A stretch of 64,000 bases of DNA from Fodinicurvata sp. EGI_FJ10296 (GCF_040712075.1 NZ_JBFCVL010000003.1:62001-126000), one strand, 5' to 3'; positions 27,801 to 37,589 are shown, counted from the first letter of the stretch. The notes: generated by a model from the letters alone, not told the origin. A program made the numbers and translations.

Positions 27801-30800
27801 ATGCAAAGCGGTGGGTATCATCGGAATCTACTCAATTTTCTTCCACGAGTGACTTTGCGATTGGCGCCGCCATCCGCAGAACCTCACGCCGCGACGTCCG
27901 GAAGGCGATCGGGCAATCCGGGCACAGCGCCAGGGTCATTGTTTTGGGACTATGCGGCACCAAATTGTAGTATGCGTTACCTGTTATTGATCGAAAGTTC
28001 TGTTTTGATACGCGACCGCTCGTCGGCCCCTGAGGGCCAGCCTACGCGCGCCGACGAGGCCGCGTTGGACATTGGCCACCCCCCGGGCAGGACTTTTCCG
28101 GTGATTGCGCTCGGCGCGTCTGCCGGCGGTCTGCAATCCTGTCGCAAGCTTCTGAAAGCTCTGCCCAAAGAGCCGAAACTGGCATTCGTGTTGATCCTGC
28201 ACCTGGATCCGACGCACGAAAGCATGATGGTCGATCTGCTGGCCCGAGACACGACGCTGACCGTCCTAGAAGCCGCCGAGTCCATGGTGGTCGAGCCTGG
28301 TTGTCTCTATGTCATTCCGCCGGGCGCCTATTTATCGATTGCCAATGGCACACTCCATCTCAACCCACCGAGCGAACGGCATGGCGCTCGGCTTCCGTTC
28401 GATTTCTTCCTGCAATCACTGGTGAAGGACATGGCCGGCCGCGCGGTCTGCGTCGTGTTGTCCGGGACGGGAGCCGATGGTAGCGCGGGTCTGGCCGCGG
28501 TCCGCGCGGCAGGCGGCGTGGTGATCGCCCAGGATCCTGACGACGCCGAATATCCCGGCATGCCGAACAGCGCGATCGAGACCGGTCTGGTCGATCATAT
28601 CCTGACGACGGCCCATATGCCGCCCGTATTGGCGGATATTGCCCGAAACGCCGCCCTGGTGCCTGCGGCCAAACCCGCGCCTCCGGTCGTGCGAGCGCAC
28701 GTCGAACTGGATCAGGACAGCTTCAATGCAATCGTCGATCTCGTCCGAAGTCGCACCAGCCAGGACGTCACGCTTTACAAGACCGGAACGATACAGAGAC
28801 GAATCGCCCAACGGATGGCGATGTCCAGCATTCCGCCGACCGATTCGACGCGATATCTCGACCTTCTCCGGTCGGATTCCGCAGAACTTGACCGTTTGGC
28901 CGCCGATTTGCTGATACATGTGACGGGGTTCTTTCGCGACACGATCGCCTTTGATCGATTGGCGGCCAGCACCATTCCCGAACTGTTGCAGGGAAGGCCG
29001 ACCGACCAACCGCTTCGGGTCTGGGTTGCGGGATGCAGCACTGGCGAGGAAGCCTATTCCATCGGCATGCTGTGCCTGGAAGCGATCGAAGCCCGGGAGG
29101 AGCCTATCGGGCTGCAGATCCTGGCGTCCGACATTGATGCCGAAGCCATCGCCACTGCACGCGAAGGGTTCTATCCGGACAGCGCGGTCGCGGCCATATC
29201 CGGGGAACGTCTTGCACGCTTTTTCAACAAGGAGGTCGGTGGCTGGCGCGTGCAGGCACATCTTCGGGACAAGATCGTGTTCACGGTCCAGGATCTGCTG
29301 TCGGACCCACCGTTTTCGCGTATTGATCTTGTCGCCTGCCGAAACCTTCTGATCTATCTGGGCGCTGAAGGACAGCGCCGGGCAATCGGGATGTGCAGTT
29401 TCGCGCTGCGGCCCGGCGGATTCCTGATGCTCGGCAGTTCGGAAACGCCGGGCGCCCTCAACGGACGGTTTGAATCCAACGACAAGGCCGCGCGGCTTTG
29501 GCGCCGCGTCGGAAAATACTCACCCGACGATCTGAAACTTGTTTCAGGGGCCCGGCCCGAACCGGCCACTCCGGCGAAACCGACCGGCGGGCGGCGGACG
29601 GATTATGCGGAAATCTGCCGCCAACAGCTGATCACCGCGTACGCCCCCGCAACAGCTTTGCTGAACCGGCGTCTGGAATGCCTGTATCTTCTGGGGCCAA
29701 CCGACCGGTATCTGCGGCTGGCACCCGGCTATCCCAACCACGACTTCCTCGCCATGGCGCCAAAGTCCTTGCGTGTCAGACTGCGCGCGGCGGCGGCATC
29801 CTGCACCGCAGAAAATCCCGTGGTGACGATTGTCGGTGGCCGGACCGACGATGGCGCCGCCTTTTCCGCCGAAATGCGGGCTATCGCCGCTGCGGATGAA
29901 AACCTCTTGCTGGTCTCCTTTTTCGATGACCGGTCGCAACTCTCTTTCACACCGCCCCCATCCGACGCCGATCAGTCCGCGCCCCCCAAGCGGGTCCTGG
30001 CGCTGGAGGCTGAACTCGAAACCGTCAAGGCAGAATTGAGCGCTGCGCTCAGCGATCTGGAAACGGCTGCTGAAGAACATGGCGCGGATGCGGCAGAGGC
30101 GTTGTCGATCAACGAAGAATATCAATCGACCAACGAGGAATTGCTTGCCTCCAAGGAAGAGTTGCAGTCGCTGAACGAGGAACTGAACGCTCTCAATGGT
30201 CAGCTGCAGGAAACGCTGGAATGCCACCGCACCACTGCCAACGATTTGCAGAACGTCCTGTACAGCACCGACGTTGCGACCGTATTTCTCGACACCGAGT
30301 TGAAGATTCGCTTTTTCACACCGGCCCTGCAGTCACTTTTCCGCATCATCCCCACCGATATCGGCCGTCCCCTGGCGGATTTCGCGGGCCTGGCGAACGA
30401 TGCCGGCCTTCTCGAAGATGCCGTCGCCGTGCTTCAAGGACACGAACCGAGCGAACGTGAGATCATATCGGCCGACGATACATGGTACCAGCGCCGCATT
30501 CAGCCCTATCGCGTCGAGGGTGGGCATGTCGAAGGGGTGGTAATCACCTACACCAACATCACAGAACGCCGAAAGACGGCCGAAGCCCTCGACGCGGCGC
30601 GTCTGAAGGCCGAACGCGCCGATGCAGCCAAGTCCCGTTTCCTGGCAGCTGCCAGCCACGACCTGCGCCAGCCACTGCAATCGCTGGCCCTGATCCACAA
30701 GCTGTTGCTCCACGACGAGGGCGAAGCGCACCGCCGGCGACTTGCGGCCCTGCAGGACCGAACACTGGCATCGATGACCGAAATGCTCGACGCCCTGCTC

Positions 30801-32447
30801 GACATCAATCGGATCGATGCTGGCGCGATAAAACCCGAGATAGCCTCATTTCCCCTGGCACCATTGATCGAGCGGCTGATCGAAGACCATGCCGATCTGG
30901 CGGCGGATTACGGTCTTCGACTGCGCGGCCTTCCCTCGACCGCAACGGTGCGGAGCGACCCGCGCCTGCTGGAACAGATGCTGCGAAATCTCTTGTCAAA
31001 CGCGATGAAGTACACACTCAAGGGGGGTATACTTCTTGGGTGTCGACGAAGGGGCGATCACGTCAGCATCGAAGTCTGGGACAGTGGCGTCGGGATCGCG
31101 GAATCCGATCAGGCGGCAATTTTCGAAGCCTATCATCGAATCAAGAATGACGCCGGCGGTGAAGGCCGCAGTTTCGGCCTCGGCCTGGGACTGCCGATCG
31201 TCAAGCATCTCGGTGAAATTCTGGGTCATCGGGTATCGGTCCGCTCACGGATCGGCCACGGTTCCGGTTTCGCGATCGAAGTTCCGGCCGCATCGCTGCG
31301 GTCGGATTCCGTCTCGCCGTCCTCACCCCACCTTGATGTCGGCATACTCCCCGAACCTCGGAAGACTGGATCGACCTCCGATATCGACGATGCGCCCGAC
31401 ACTGGAACACCCGGCGCAACGATCCTGTTGGTCGAGGACGAACCGGATTTGCTCGAACTCATGACCGCCATGCTGACCGCTGAAGGGCACCATGTTATTG
31501 CAGCACGCGATGCCGCCGACGCCCTGTCACGCGCGGTCGACCCGGCGGTGACGCCCGACCTGCTTCTCACCGATTTCGACCTTCACAATGCCTTGAACGG
31601 CGTGCAATTGGCCGCTGCCCTTTCCGGTGTTCTCGGTCGCCCGGTTCCGACGATCGTCCTGACCGGCGATATCTCGACAGCGGCTCTGCGTGGTATCACG
31701 GAATCGAACTGCCAGCCGATCGCCAAACCGGCCAGCCCGGAGATGCTGAACGCCCGGATCAAGTCGCTGCTCCAATGGGCATCGAGCGTTCCGCTTCACC
31801 CGGAGCCCGGCGGGCAGGAGGCCGACCAGGACCGATTCCAGCCCGCTGGGCCGACCATCCATATCATCGACGATGACCCGATCATTCGCGACAGCTCGCG
31901 GCACCTGTTCAAATCAAACGCGTGGGCGAGCGAAACCTACAATTCAGCGGAAGCATTCCTTGATGCCCCGCGCCCATCCGGCGACGCCTGTTTGGTTGTC
32001 GACGCACGGCTGCCCGGGATGGACGGCGTGGCCCTGTTGGCTCTGCTCAAGAACGAAGGGCACAACATACCGTCGATCATGATCACGGGTCATGGCGATT
32101 CAGCCATGGCTGTTGCCGCCATGAGATCGGGCGCGTCGGACTTTATCGAAAAGCCTGCCAATCCCGACGATCTGATTGCAAGCGTGGCCCGCGCATTGGA
32201 GCAATCACGAGACAGCCGGGCGCTGGCTCAATCGCGCCAGACGGCCGCCGCGCAATTCGCCAGCTTGACGCGGCGCGAGGAACAGGTGCTGGAAAAGGTT
32301 CTTGCGGGCGACTCCAACAAGAACATCGCCGCCGATCTGGGGATCAGCCAACGGACGGTCGAAAATCACCGGGCATCGGTTATGCAGAAAACCGGCACGC
32401 CGTCGCTGCCAGCGCTCGTCCGGCTCGCCCTGGCGGCGGGACGATAA
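27801..32447 (+). CDS. CheB-CheR-PAS-histidine kinase-REC-REC-LuxR fusion protein
   Basis: 1548 aa by the longest frame. Domains in order: CheB methylesterase (about 98-280; GASAGG, HLDPTHESMM, GTGADGSAGL), CheR methyltransferase (about 305-575; VAGCSTGEEAYS), a coiled coil (about 730-812), a PAS domain (about 815-925), HisKA with the phospho-acceptor in ASHDLRQPLQSL (about 943), HATPase (about 1056-1165; NLLSNAMKYT, DSGVGI, FGLGLGLPIVKHL), receiver 1 (about 1206-1325; LLVEDEPDL, LLLTDFDL), receiver 2 (about 1352-1470; HIIDDDP, LVVDARLPGMDG) and a FixJ-like LuxR helix-turn-helix at the end (about 1480-1545; LTRREEQVLEKVLAGDSNK). One protein therefore contains sensor, kinase, phospho-receivers and DNA-binding output. 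The start is uncertain: ATG 27801 or ATG 27972 (57 codons later, MRYLLLIESS); neither has a clear ribosome binding site. No membrane helix is present, so it is cytoplasmic. Confidence 0.93.
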   Translation: MQSGGYHRNLLNFLPRVTLRLAPPSAEPHAATSGRRSGNPGTAPGSLFWDYAAPNCSMRYLLLIESSVLIRDRSSAPEGQPTRADEAALDIGHPPGRTFPVIALGASAGGLQSCRKLLKALPKEPKLAFVLILHLDPTHESMMVDLLARDTTLTVLEAAESMVVEPGCLYVIPPGAYLSIANGTLHLNPPSERHGARLPFDFFLQSLVKDMAGRAVCVVLSGTGADGSAGLAAVRAAGGVVIAQDPDDAEYPGMPNSAIETGLVDHILTTAHMPPVLADIARNAALVPAAKPAPPVVRAHVELDQDSFNAIVDLVRSRTSQDVTLYKTGTIQRRIAQRMAMSSIPPTDSTRYLDLLRSDSAELDRLAADLLIHVTGFFRDTIAFDRLAASTIPELLQGRPTDQPLRVWVAGCSTGEEAYSIGMLCLEAIEAREEPIGLQILASDIDAEAIATAREGFYPDSAVAAISGERLARFFNKEVGGWRVQAHLRDKIVFTVQDLLSDPPFSRIDLVACRNLLIYLGAEGQRRAIGMCSFALRPGGFLMLGSSETPGALNGRFESNDKAARLWRRVGKYSPDDLKLVSGARPEPATPAKPTGGRRTDYAEICRQQLITAYAPATALLNRRLECLYLLGPTDRYLRLAPGYPNHDFLAMAPKSLRVRLRAAAASCTAENPVVTIVGGRTDDGAAFSAEMRAIAAADENLLLVSFFDDRSQLSFTPPPSDADQSAPPKRVLALEAELETVKAELSAALSDLETAAEEHGADAAEALSINEEYQSTNEELLASKEELQSLNEELNALNGQLQETLECHRTTANDLQNVLYSTDVATVFLDTELKIRFFTPALQSLFRIIPTDIGRPLADFAGLANDAGLLEDAVAVLQGHEPSEREIISADDTWYQRRIQPYRVEGGHVEGVVITYTNITERRKTAEALDAARLKAERADAAKSRFLAAASHDLRQPLQSLALIHKLLLHDEGEAHRRRLAALQDRTLASMTEMLDALLDINRIDAGAIKPEIASFPLAPLIERLIEDHADLAADYGLRLRGLPSTATVRSDPRLLEQMLRNLLSNAMKYTLKGGILLGCRRRGDHVSIEVWDSGVGIAESDQAAIFEAYHRIKNDAGGEGRSFGLGLGLPIVKHLGEILGHRVSVRSRIGHGSGFAIEVPAASLRSDSVSPSSPHLDVGILPEPRKTGSTSDIDDAPDTGTPGATILLVEDEPDLLELMTAMLTAEGHHVIAARDAADALSRAVDPAVTPDLLLTDFDLHNALNGVQLAAALSGVLGRPVPTIVLTGDISTAALRGITESNCQPIAKPASPEMLNARIKSLLQWASSVPLHPEPGGQEADQDRFQPAGPTIHIIDDDPIIRDSSRHLFKSNAWASETYNSAEAFLDAPRPSGDACLVVDARLPGMDGVALLALLKNEGHNIPSIMITGHGDSAMAVAAMRSGASDFIEKPANPDDLIASVARALEQSRDSRALAQSRQTAAAQFASLTRREEQVLEKVLAGDSNKNIAADLGISQRTVENHRASVMQKTGTPSLPALVRLALAAGR

Positions 32448-32560
32448 CCGGACGACGCTTCCAGTTCCCGGCGTTCCGGCGAAGGAACAGCGTGGTTGGC
32501 CGCGACAAACCCTGGTGTCGTCACTGGCAACCGCAAGTGACGCTCTGCTTTGATGGCAGA

Positions 32561-32965
32561 TCAGGTTGGCGCGACAGCGTATTGCTCGTCGGTGACCGGC
32601 TCCATCCAATCCGCGTGCGCGCCGTCGAGGGCCTCGTGGATGGCCAGATGAACCATGCCAATCGTCGGCGATGCGCCGTGCCAGTGCTTTTCGCCGGGTG
32701 GAATCCAGATTGAATCGCCCGGCCGGATCTCGCGGACCGGCTCGCCCCAGACCTGAATGCGGCCGACTCCCGTCAGAACGTGCAGGGTCTGACCAAGCGG
32801 ATGGGTATGCCAGTTGGTCCGGGCCGCCGGCTCGAACGTCACTCGGACGGCGCGGACCCGTGCCGGTTCGGGTGCCTCGTTGATCGGATCCTGCCAGACA
32901 GTTCCGGTGAAATAGTCGGCTGGCACGCGCCGTGTCGGGGTGTCGGCTGCTGGACGGATTTCCAT
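32561..32965 (-). CDS. Cupin-domain protein
   Basis: 134-aa single-domain cupin. The two metal-binding cupin motifs are visible: motif 1 HTHPLGQTLHVLTGVGRIQ (His, His, Gln in place of the usual Glu region) and motif 2 PGDSIWIPPGEKHWHGA. Proteins of this size often act as small isomerases, dioxygenase-like enzymes or metal-binding accessory proteins; the substrate is not predictable. It is convergent with the kinase gene. The start is the ATG at 32963-32965. Confidence 0.85.
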   Translation of the reverse strand: MEIRPAADTPTRRVPADYFTGTVWQDPINEAPEPARVRAVRVTFEPAARTNWHTHPLGQTLHVLTGVGRIQVWGEPVREIRPGDSIWIPPGEKHWHGASPTIGMVHLAIHEALDGAHADWMEPVTDEQYAVAPT

Positions 32966-33131
32966 CTACTTTGCTCCGTGCGGTCTCAAAGGGTCAAACA
33001 TCAGATTCGCCGCACAGACTACGCGATTTCCTTCGCCTTCTCATCCTTGCTTTGTCGGATTGCGCCTTGTCCGATTGGGCTTCGCCCGAAGGGGCTGTGA
33101 CCGGTGAAACCCCAAGGCACCAGACCGACAC

Positions 33132-33875
33132 CTAAGCCAGACGTATCTGCGGCTGCTGACTGCCGTAATCCGGGGAATCGTCGTCTGGCTGCGCTGCGAG
33201 ACCATGGGCCTGCGCCCAGATCGCCGCCTGGGTGCGATTGCCAGCATTGATCTTTCTGAGCAGGCTCTTGAGCTGCATCTTTATCGTGCCTTCAGTGACC
33301 TCCAGCCGACGGGCGATTGCCTTGTTCGACTCACCGGACACCAGACACCGCAATACCATCATTTCACGCTCGGTCAGGGCAACGGGCAGCATGCTCACTC
33401 CAGGCCCACTCTGCCAGGCGTCGCCCCCACCGCCAATCAGGGTGGCAGCCAGTTCGGTCGGGAACACGACCTCGCCGATCTGAACCAGTCGCATCGACTG
33501 CACCAAAGCATCGGCCGACAGGTCCCTGAGCAGAAACGCCCGCACACCGGCGCGCAAAGCAGCAACCAGGCTGTCCGAATTCATCTGAGGGCTGAGTGCG
33601 ATAACACGGTAGGAATTTTCCATCGCCGCCAGTTCGGCAACGGCTTCAAGGAGTGCCGGGTCGTCATCGAACCATTCCACGAGGAGAAGTCGGCGGGCGT
33701 GCGCCGCCAGCCGCAGATCCGGCATCATGGCGCCGAGGTGCCGCCCTTCGTTCACGATCCGAAATGGTGTGGACTCGAGCAGACGCTTCATGCCCTCCCG
33801 GCAAAGCCGGCTCTGATCGACAACGACCACATCCGTCCATGACAGCGCCCGCTCTACCTCCAAATGCGTACTCAT
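33132..33875 (-). CDS. LuxR-family regulator with degenerate receiver domain (paralogue 2)
   Basis: 247 aa, clearly paralogous to the regulator at 26725-27507. It keeps VVVVDQSRLCREGMKRLL at the first acidic patch, but the phospho-acceptor position is Glu67 (LLLVEWFDDDP) and the beta-5 Lys is Arg (FLLRDLSADAL). A Glu may mimic permanent phosphorylation, which is a known engineering effect in other response regulators but only inference here. The helix-turn-helix spans about 160-225 (ALTEREMMVLRCLVSGE, EVTEGTIKMQLKSLLRKI). Upstream (33876 onward) is AT-rich, like the upstream region of its paralogue. The two flank the giant kinase and may regulate it or respond to it. Confidence 0.88.
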   Translation of the reverse strand: MSTHLEVERALSWTDVVVVDQSRLCREGMKRLLESTPFRIVNEGRHLGAMMPDLRLAAHARRLLLVEWFDDDPALLEAVAELAAMENSYRVIALSPQMNSDSLVAALRAGVRAFLLRDLSADALVQSMRLVQIGEVVFPTELAATLIGGGGDAWQSGPGVSMLPVALTEREMMVLRCLVSGESNKAIARRLEVTEGTIKMQLKSLLRKINAGNRTQAAIWAQAHGLAAQPDDDSPDYGSQQPQIRLA

Positions 33876-34116
33876 TTTTCGACCGTCCTTACATTATAGG
33901 TTGATAAACTAATAAGCAAGAACACGTAAACGGCTCAGTCGGATGCTTCGCATCTCTTGTTTTATTTATTCGTATTTTTTGTATAAAACGTCCAGCGACA
34001 TCCATTCGTCTGCGGAAAGTACGTATAATATCGTTGCTCACTACCCCTTGATCATCCGGCGTCATCGAGGCAGCGTGACGGCACCCGAGTTCGTCCGCCG
34101 CGCGATGGCCCAACGG

Positions 34117-34872
34117 TCAGATTCCGAGATAAGCCTCGCGCACCTTGTCGTCCTTCATCAGTGCCTCAGCCGATCCCGACAGGACAAACTGGCCGGATTG
34201 CAGCACATATCCGCGTTGGGCGACGGACAGCGCCATCTGGACGTTCTGCTCGACCAGCAGCACCGAAACGCCGGAGCGGTTGATCTCCACCAGCCGGTTG
34301 TGCAGTTCCTCGACCACGATCGGCGCCAGCCCGTGGCTGGGCTCGTCGAGCACAAGCAGCTTTGGCTCCAGCATCAGGGCGCGCCCGACCGCAACCATCT
34401 GCTGCTCGCCGCCGGACAGTGTCCCGGCATGCTGGCGCTGGCGCTCCGCAAGGCGCGGGAACAGGTCGAAGACGCGGCGAAGCCGACCCTCGACCACGCC
34501 CGGGTCGCCGACCGTATAAGCCCCCAGTTTCAGGTTCTCGACCACTGTCATGTCGGGAAAGACATGCCGGCCCTCGGGCACATGGGCCAAACCCAGCGCC
34601 GGCACCTCGTGGGCGCGACGGCCCATCAGGTCGGCGCCGTCCAGCGTGATCGTCCCCGAAGACCGGGGAATGAGGCGCGAGATCGTCTTCAGCAGCGTCG
34701 TCTTGCCGGCGGTATTGGCGCCGATGACGCAGACGAACTCTCCGCGCCGGACCTCCAGACTGACGCCGGTCAGCACGTCGGTCTTGTCATAGGCAGCACG
34801 GACGTCGCGGACATCGAGAATGACGTCGGCGGCGCCCGCCCCGTTCCCAGTCCCGTTCCCGGCCCCGCTCAT
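34117..34872 (-). CDS. livF: Branched-chain amino acid-type ABC transporter ATP-binding protein
   Basis: 251 aa. Walker A GANTAGKTT (near residue 50), signature LSGGEQQM, Walker B LLVLDEPSHGLAP and the H-loop region are all present, with the LivF-type C-terminus VREAYLGI. The Walker A has Thr-Ala where Asn-Gly-Ala is usual, but the GxxxxGKT core is intact. ATPase partner of the LivG/LivH/LivM transporter; last gene of the operon. The start ATG at 34870-34872 overlaps the livG stop (ATGA). The N-terminus has a Gly/Ala-rich 14-residue tail. Confidence 0.93.
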   Translation of the reverse strand: MSGAGNGTGNGAGAADVILDVRDVRAAYDKTDVLTGVSLEVRRGEFVCVIGANTAGKTTLLKTISRLIPRSSGTITLDGADLMGRRAHEVPALGLAHVPEGRHVFPDMTVVENLKLGAYTVGDPGVVEGRLRRVFDLFPRLAERQRQHAGTLSGGEQQMVAVGRALMLEPKLLVLDEPSHGLAPIVVEELHNRLVEINRSGVSVLLVEQNVQMALSVAQRGYVLQSGQFVLSGSAEALMKDDKVREAYLGI

Positions 34873-35624
34873 ACCGACACCTCTTCGGCTTTGGCCTCGG
34901 AATAGGGCTTGCCCAGATACGCTTCGACGACTTTGGGATCATGGGCGATTTCGACCGGCGTCCCGTCGGCGATCAGCTGGCCGAAATTCAGCACCAGGAT
35001 ACGGTCGCACAGGCTCATGATCGCCTTCATATGATGTTCGACGCAGATGATGGTCAGTCCCTCGTCTCTCAATTGGCGCACGAAGGTCATGAAGTCGGCC
35101 ATCTCGACGGCGTTGAGCGCGGCCATGACTTCGTCCAGCAGCAGGATTTTCGGTTCGGTGCACAGGGCGCGGGCCACTTCCACCCGCGCGCGTTCGGGGA
35201 ATGACAGGTCGCCGGCCTTCTTCCGGGCAATGGCGTCCATACCAGCCCGCGCCAGCATGCTTTCCGCGATCCGGCGCGCGTCGAGCATATCGTGGCGCAG
35301 CAACGCACCGGTCAGCACATTGTCCAGCACGCTGCTTTCGGGGAAGATCGCGCCGTTCTGGAACGTCTTGGTCATGCCCATTGCGCAGACACGGTGCGGC
35401 TTGGCACCGACGATGTTCTGGCCCTGGAGCCGGATCTCGCCGCCGCTGGGCGCCTGCAGGCCGACCAGCATGTTGAACAACGTCGTCTTGCCAGCGCCGT
35501 TCGGTCCGATCAGCCCCAGAATCTGACCGCTCGGCAGGCTGAAGCTCACCTGATCGACAGCGACCAGACCGCCAAACCGGCAGGTCAGATCGGTAACGCG
35601 AAGAATGTCGTCGGTATCGGTCAT
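34869..35624 (-). CDS. livG: Branched-chain amino acid-type ABC transporter ATP-binding protein
   Basis: 251 aa. Walker A GPNGAGKTTLFN (near residue 42), Walker B ILLLDEVMAALN, and the LivG-type Q-loop segment MTKTFQNGAIFPE. The signature region reads LSFPERARVEVARAL rather than LSGGQ-like; a relaxed signature is common in LivG but FPER is unusual. The start is the ATG at 35622-35624 overlapping the livM stop (ATGA); the frame is open upstream but inside livM. It pairs with LivF to power import through LivH/LivM. Confidence 0.92.
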   Translation of the reverse strand: MTDTDDILRVTDLTCRFGGLVAVDQVSFSLPSGQILGLIGPNGAGKTTLFNMLVGLQAPSGGEIRLQGQNIVGAKPHRVCAMGMTKTFQNGAIFPESSVLDNVLTGALLRHDMLDARRIAESMLARAGMDAIARKKAGDLSFPERARVEVARALCTEPKILLLDEVMAALNAVEMADFMTFVRQLRDEGLTIICVEHHMKAIMSLCDRILVLNFGQLIADGTPVEIAHDPKVVEAYLGKPYSEAKAEEVSV

Positions 35625-36643
35625 GATCGGTCTTTCCCCCCGAAGCGCTCGGAAATCTGGATGATCAGATAGACCAGACCGCGCGGCTGCAGCAGGATCA
35701 GCGCGATTAGCACAAGTCCATAGGCGAAGGCAGATAGCCCCGCCGCCCGGCCGCCGAGGGTCGCGTTGGCGAGTTCCTCGAACGGCACGATCAGAAAGGC
35801 GCCCAGGATCGGCCCGAAGACGAGGCCGACGCCGCCAATGATCGCCGTCAGTGCGATCTTGACCGAAACCGACGCCAGACTGAAAATCTGATCGGGGTCG
35901 AAGAAATAATTGAACTGGGCATAAATGACGCCAAGACACGCCGTCACCATGGCCGAAACGACGCTGGCGATCAGCTTGGTGCGATAGGTGTCGACGCCGA
36001 TGACCTCTGCCGCCTCGGGGTTCTCGCGGATCGCCCGGAGGCGATAGCCCAGCGCGCTTTCCTTCATCCACCAGAACAGGCCCGTCACCAGGATAAGCGC
36101 CACCAGCGTGATGTAGTAATACGGCATCGCGCCGCTGAACTGCATCATGGCGAAACTGCCGTCGGGCAGATACGGCACCGATATCCCGACCGGTCCGCCC
36201 GTCATCGACGACCAGCTGATCGCGATGACGCGCATCACCTCACCGAAGGCCAGTGTCGCCAGAGCGAAATAGTGCCCGCGCAGCCGGAATGTCGGCACGC
36301 TCAACAACAGGGCGGCGACCGCGGCCAGCGCCGCACCGGCGCCCATGCCGAGCCACGGGCTGACATTCAGATCGCGCAACAGGATCGTCGAGGTATAGGC
36401 GCCAACTCCGAAAAAGGCGGCATGGCCGAGCGAAAGCTGGTTGGCCAGCCCGCCGATCATGTTCCACGCCTGACCCAAAGTGGCGAACAGCAGCGTCATG
36501 GTCAGGACGCGCATGACATAGCCATCGCCGTCGAGCCCCAGGGGGATCGCTGCAGCAACGGCAACCAGCAGGCCGATGGCCAGCCAGCGCGCCGTCCCGA
36601 CCGGCCGCCCCAGCGCGACGCCCGTCATCCCGGCAACCGACAT
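35621..36643 (-). CDS. livM: Branched-chain amino acid-type ABC transporter permease
   Basis: 340-aa polytopic membrane protein with about 9-10 hydrophobic helices. LivM-type features: WNMIGGLANQLSLGHAAFFG, RLRGHYFALATLAFGEV, and the EAA-like RAIRENPEAAEVIGVDTYRT. The start is the ATG at 36641-36643, sharing one base with the livH stop (TGATG). With LivH it forms the channel of the ABC importer. The periplasmic binding protein gene lies upstream in the same operon. Confidence 0.93.
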   Translation of the reverse strand: MSVAGMTGVALGRPVGTARWLAIGLLVAVAAAIPLGLDGDGYVMRVLTMTLLFATLGQAWNMIGGLANQLSLGHAAFFGVGAYTSTILLRDLNVSPWLGMGAGAALAAVAALLLSVPTFRLRGHYFALATLAFGEVMRVIAISWSSMTGGPVGISVPYLPDGSFAMMQFSGAMPYYYITLVALILVTGLFWWMKESALGYRLRAIRENPEAAEVIGVDTYRTKLIASVVSAMVTACLGVIYAQFNYFFDPDQIFSLASVSVKIALTAIIGGVGLVFGPILGAFLIVPFEELANATLGGRAAGLSAFAYGLVLIALILLQPRGLVYLIIQISERFGGKDRS

Positions 36644-37503
36644 CACGAACCTCCCTTGAGCAGACCCTGGGGCCGCAGCGCCAGCACAGCGATGAAGACG
36701 ACGAAAAGGGTCAGGTTCTGCAACTGGATCGGCAGGATCAGGGTCGACATCGACTGGATGATGCCGACCGCGAGGCCGCCCACGACCGCGCCCAGAACAT
36801 TGCCCAGTCCGCCCAGCACGACCGCCGTGAACATCAGCACCACGAACTGGCTGCCCACGGTCGGAGACGCCGTCAGATAGGGCAGGATGATTGCACCCCC
36901 GAAAGCCGTCGTTCCGGCGCCAATGCCGAACGCGATGCGGCGCACCCGGTCGGGATCGATGCCCATCAGACGTGCGGCCATGGCGTTCTGGGCGGTTGCC
37001 CGCATCGCCCAGCCGAGCGAGGTATAGCGCAGGAAGAGCCACAGCGCGACGCCGCAACCAAGCGACATGCAGAAGGCCAGCAGATACGGCACGCTGATAT
37101 AGATCGGGCCGATGAACAGCGCCATGGTCTGATAAGGCGTCTGCACCGAACGGAATTCCGATCCGAACAGCAGCAGCGCCCCGTTTTCGAGGACGATCAG
37201 CAATCCGACGGTCAGAAATATCTGCGCCACCGGCGGCGCATCCAGCACCCGCCGGATCAGCAGGTGCTGAATGCCCATTCCCAGCACGAACGCAAAGGCG
37301 AAGGCGAAGAAGGCGCCGATCAGCGGATCGAGCCCCAGGAACAGCCAGATGAAATAGGCCGTGAACATGCCGACCATCACGAATTCCGCGTGCGAGAAAT
37401 TGATGATGTGCATGATCCCGAAAACCAGGCTCAGCCCGATCGCCAGCACTGCATAGACGCCGCCGATCATGATCCCGTCCAACAGGGCCTGAATGACGTT
37501 CAT
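36643..37503 (-). CDS. livH: Branched-chain amino acid-type ABC transporter permease
   Basis: 286-aa polytopic membrane protein with about 8 helices. LivH-type features: IMIGGVYAVLAIGLSLVFGI, MHIINFSHAEFVMVG, and ATAQNAMAARLMGID in the cytoplasmic loop contacting the ATPase. The start is the ATG at 37501-37503 (MNVIQALLD); an in-frame start four codons upstream is possible. It lies 86 bp downstream of the binding protein gene. Confidence 0.93.
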   Translation of the reverse strand: MNVIQALLDGIMIGGVYAVLAIGLSLVFGIMHIINFSHAEFVMVGMFTAYFIWLFLGLDPLIGAFFAFAFAFVLGMGIQHLLIRRVLDAPPVAQIFLTVGLLIVLENGALLLFGSEFRSVQTPYQTMALFIGPIYISVPYLLAFCMSLGCGVALWLFLRYTSLGWAMRATAQNAMAARLMGIDPDRVRRIAFGIGAGTTAFGGAIILPYLTASPTVGSQFVVLMFTAVVLGGLGNVLGAVVGGLAVGIIQSMSTLILPIQLQNLTLFVVFIAVLALRPQGLLKGGS

Positions 37504-37589
37504 ACCCTCGCCCACTCCTCTATGTGCCCAGATATCTGCCCAGAAGAATTGCGGCCCGGCACTTCAGTCGGACCGGACCGCCTGTCGGG

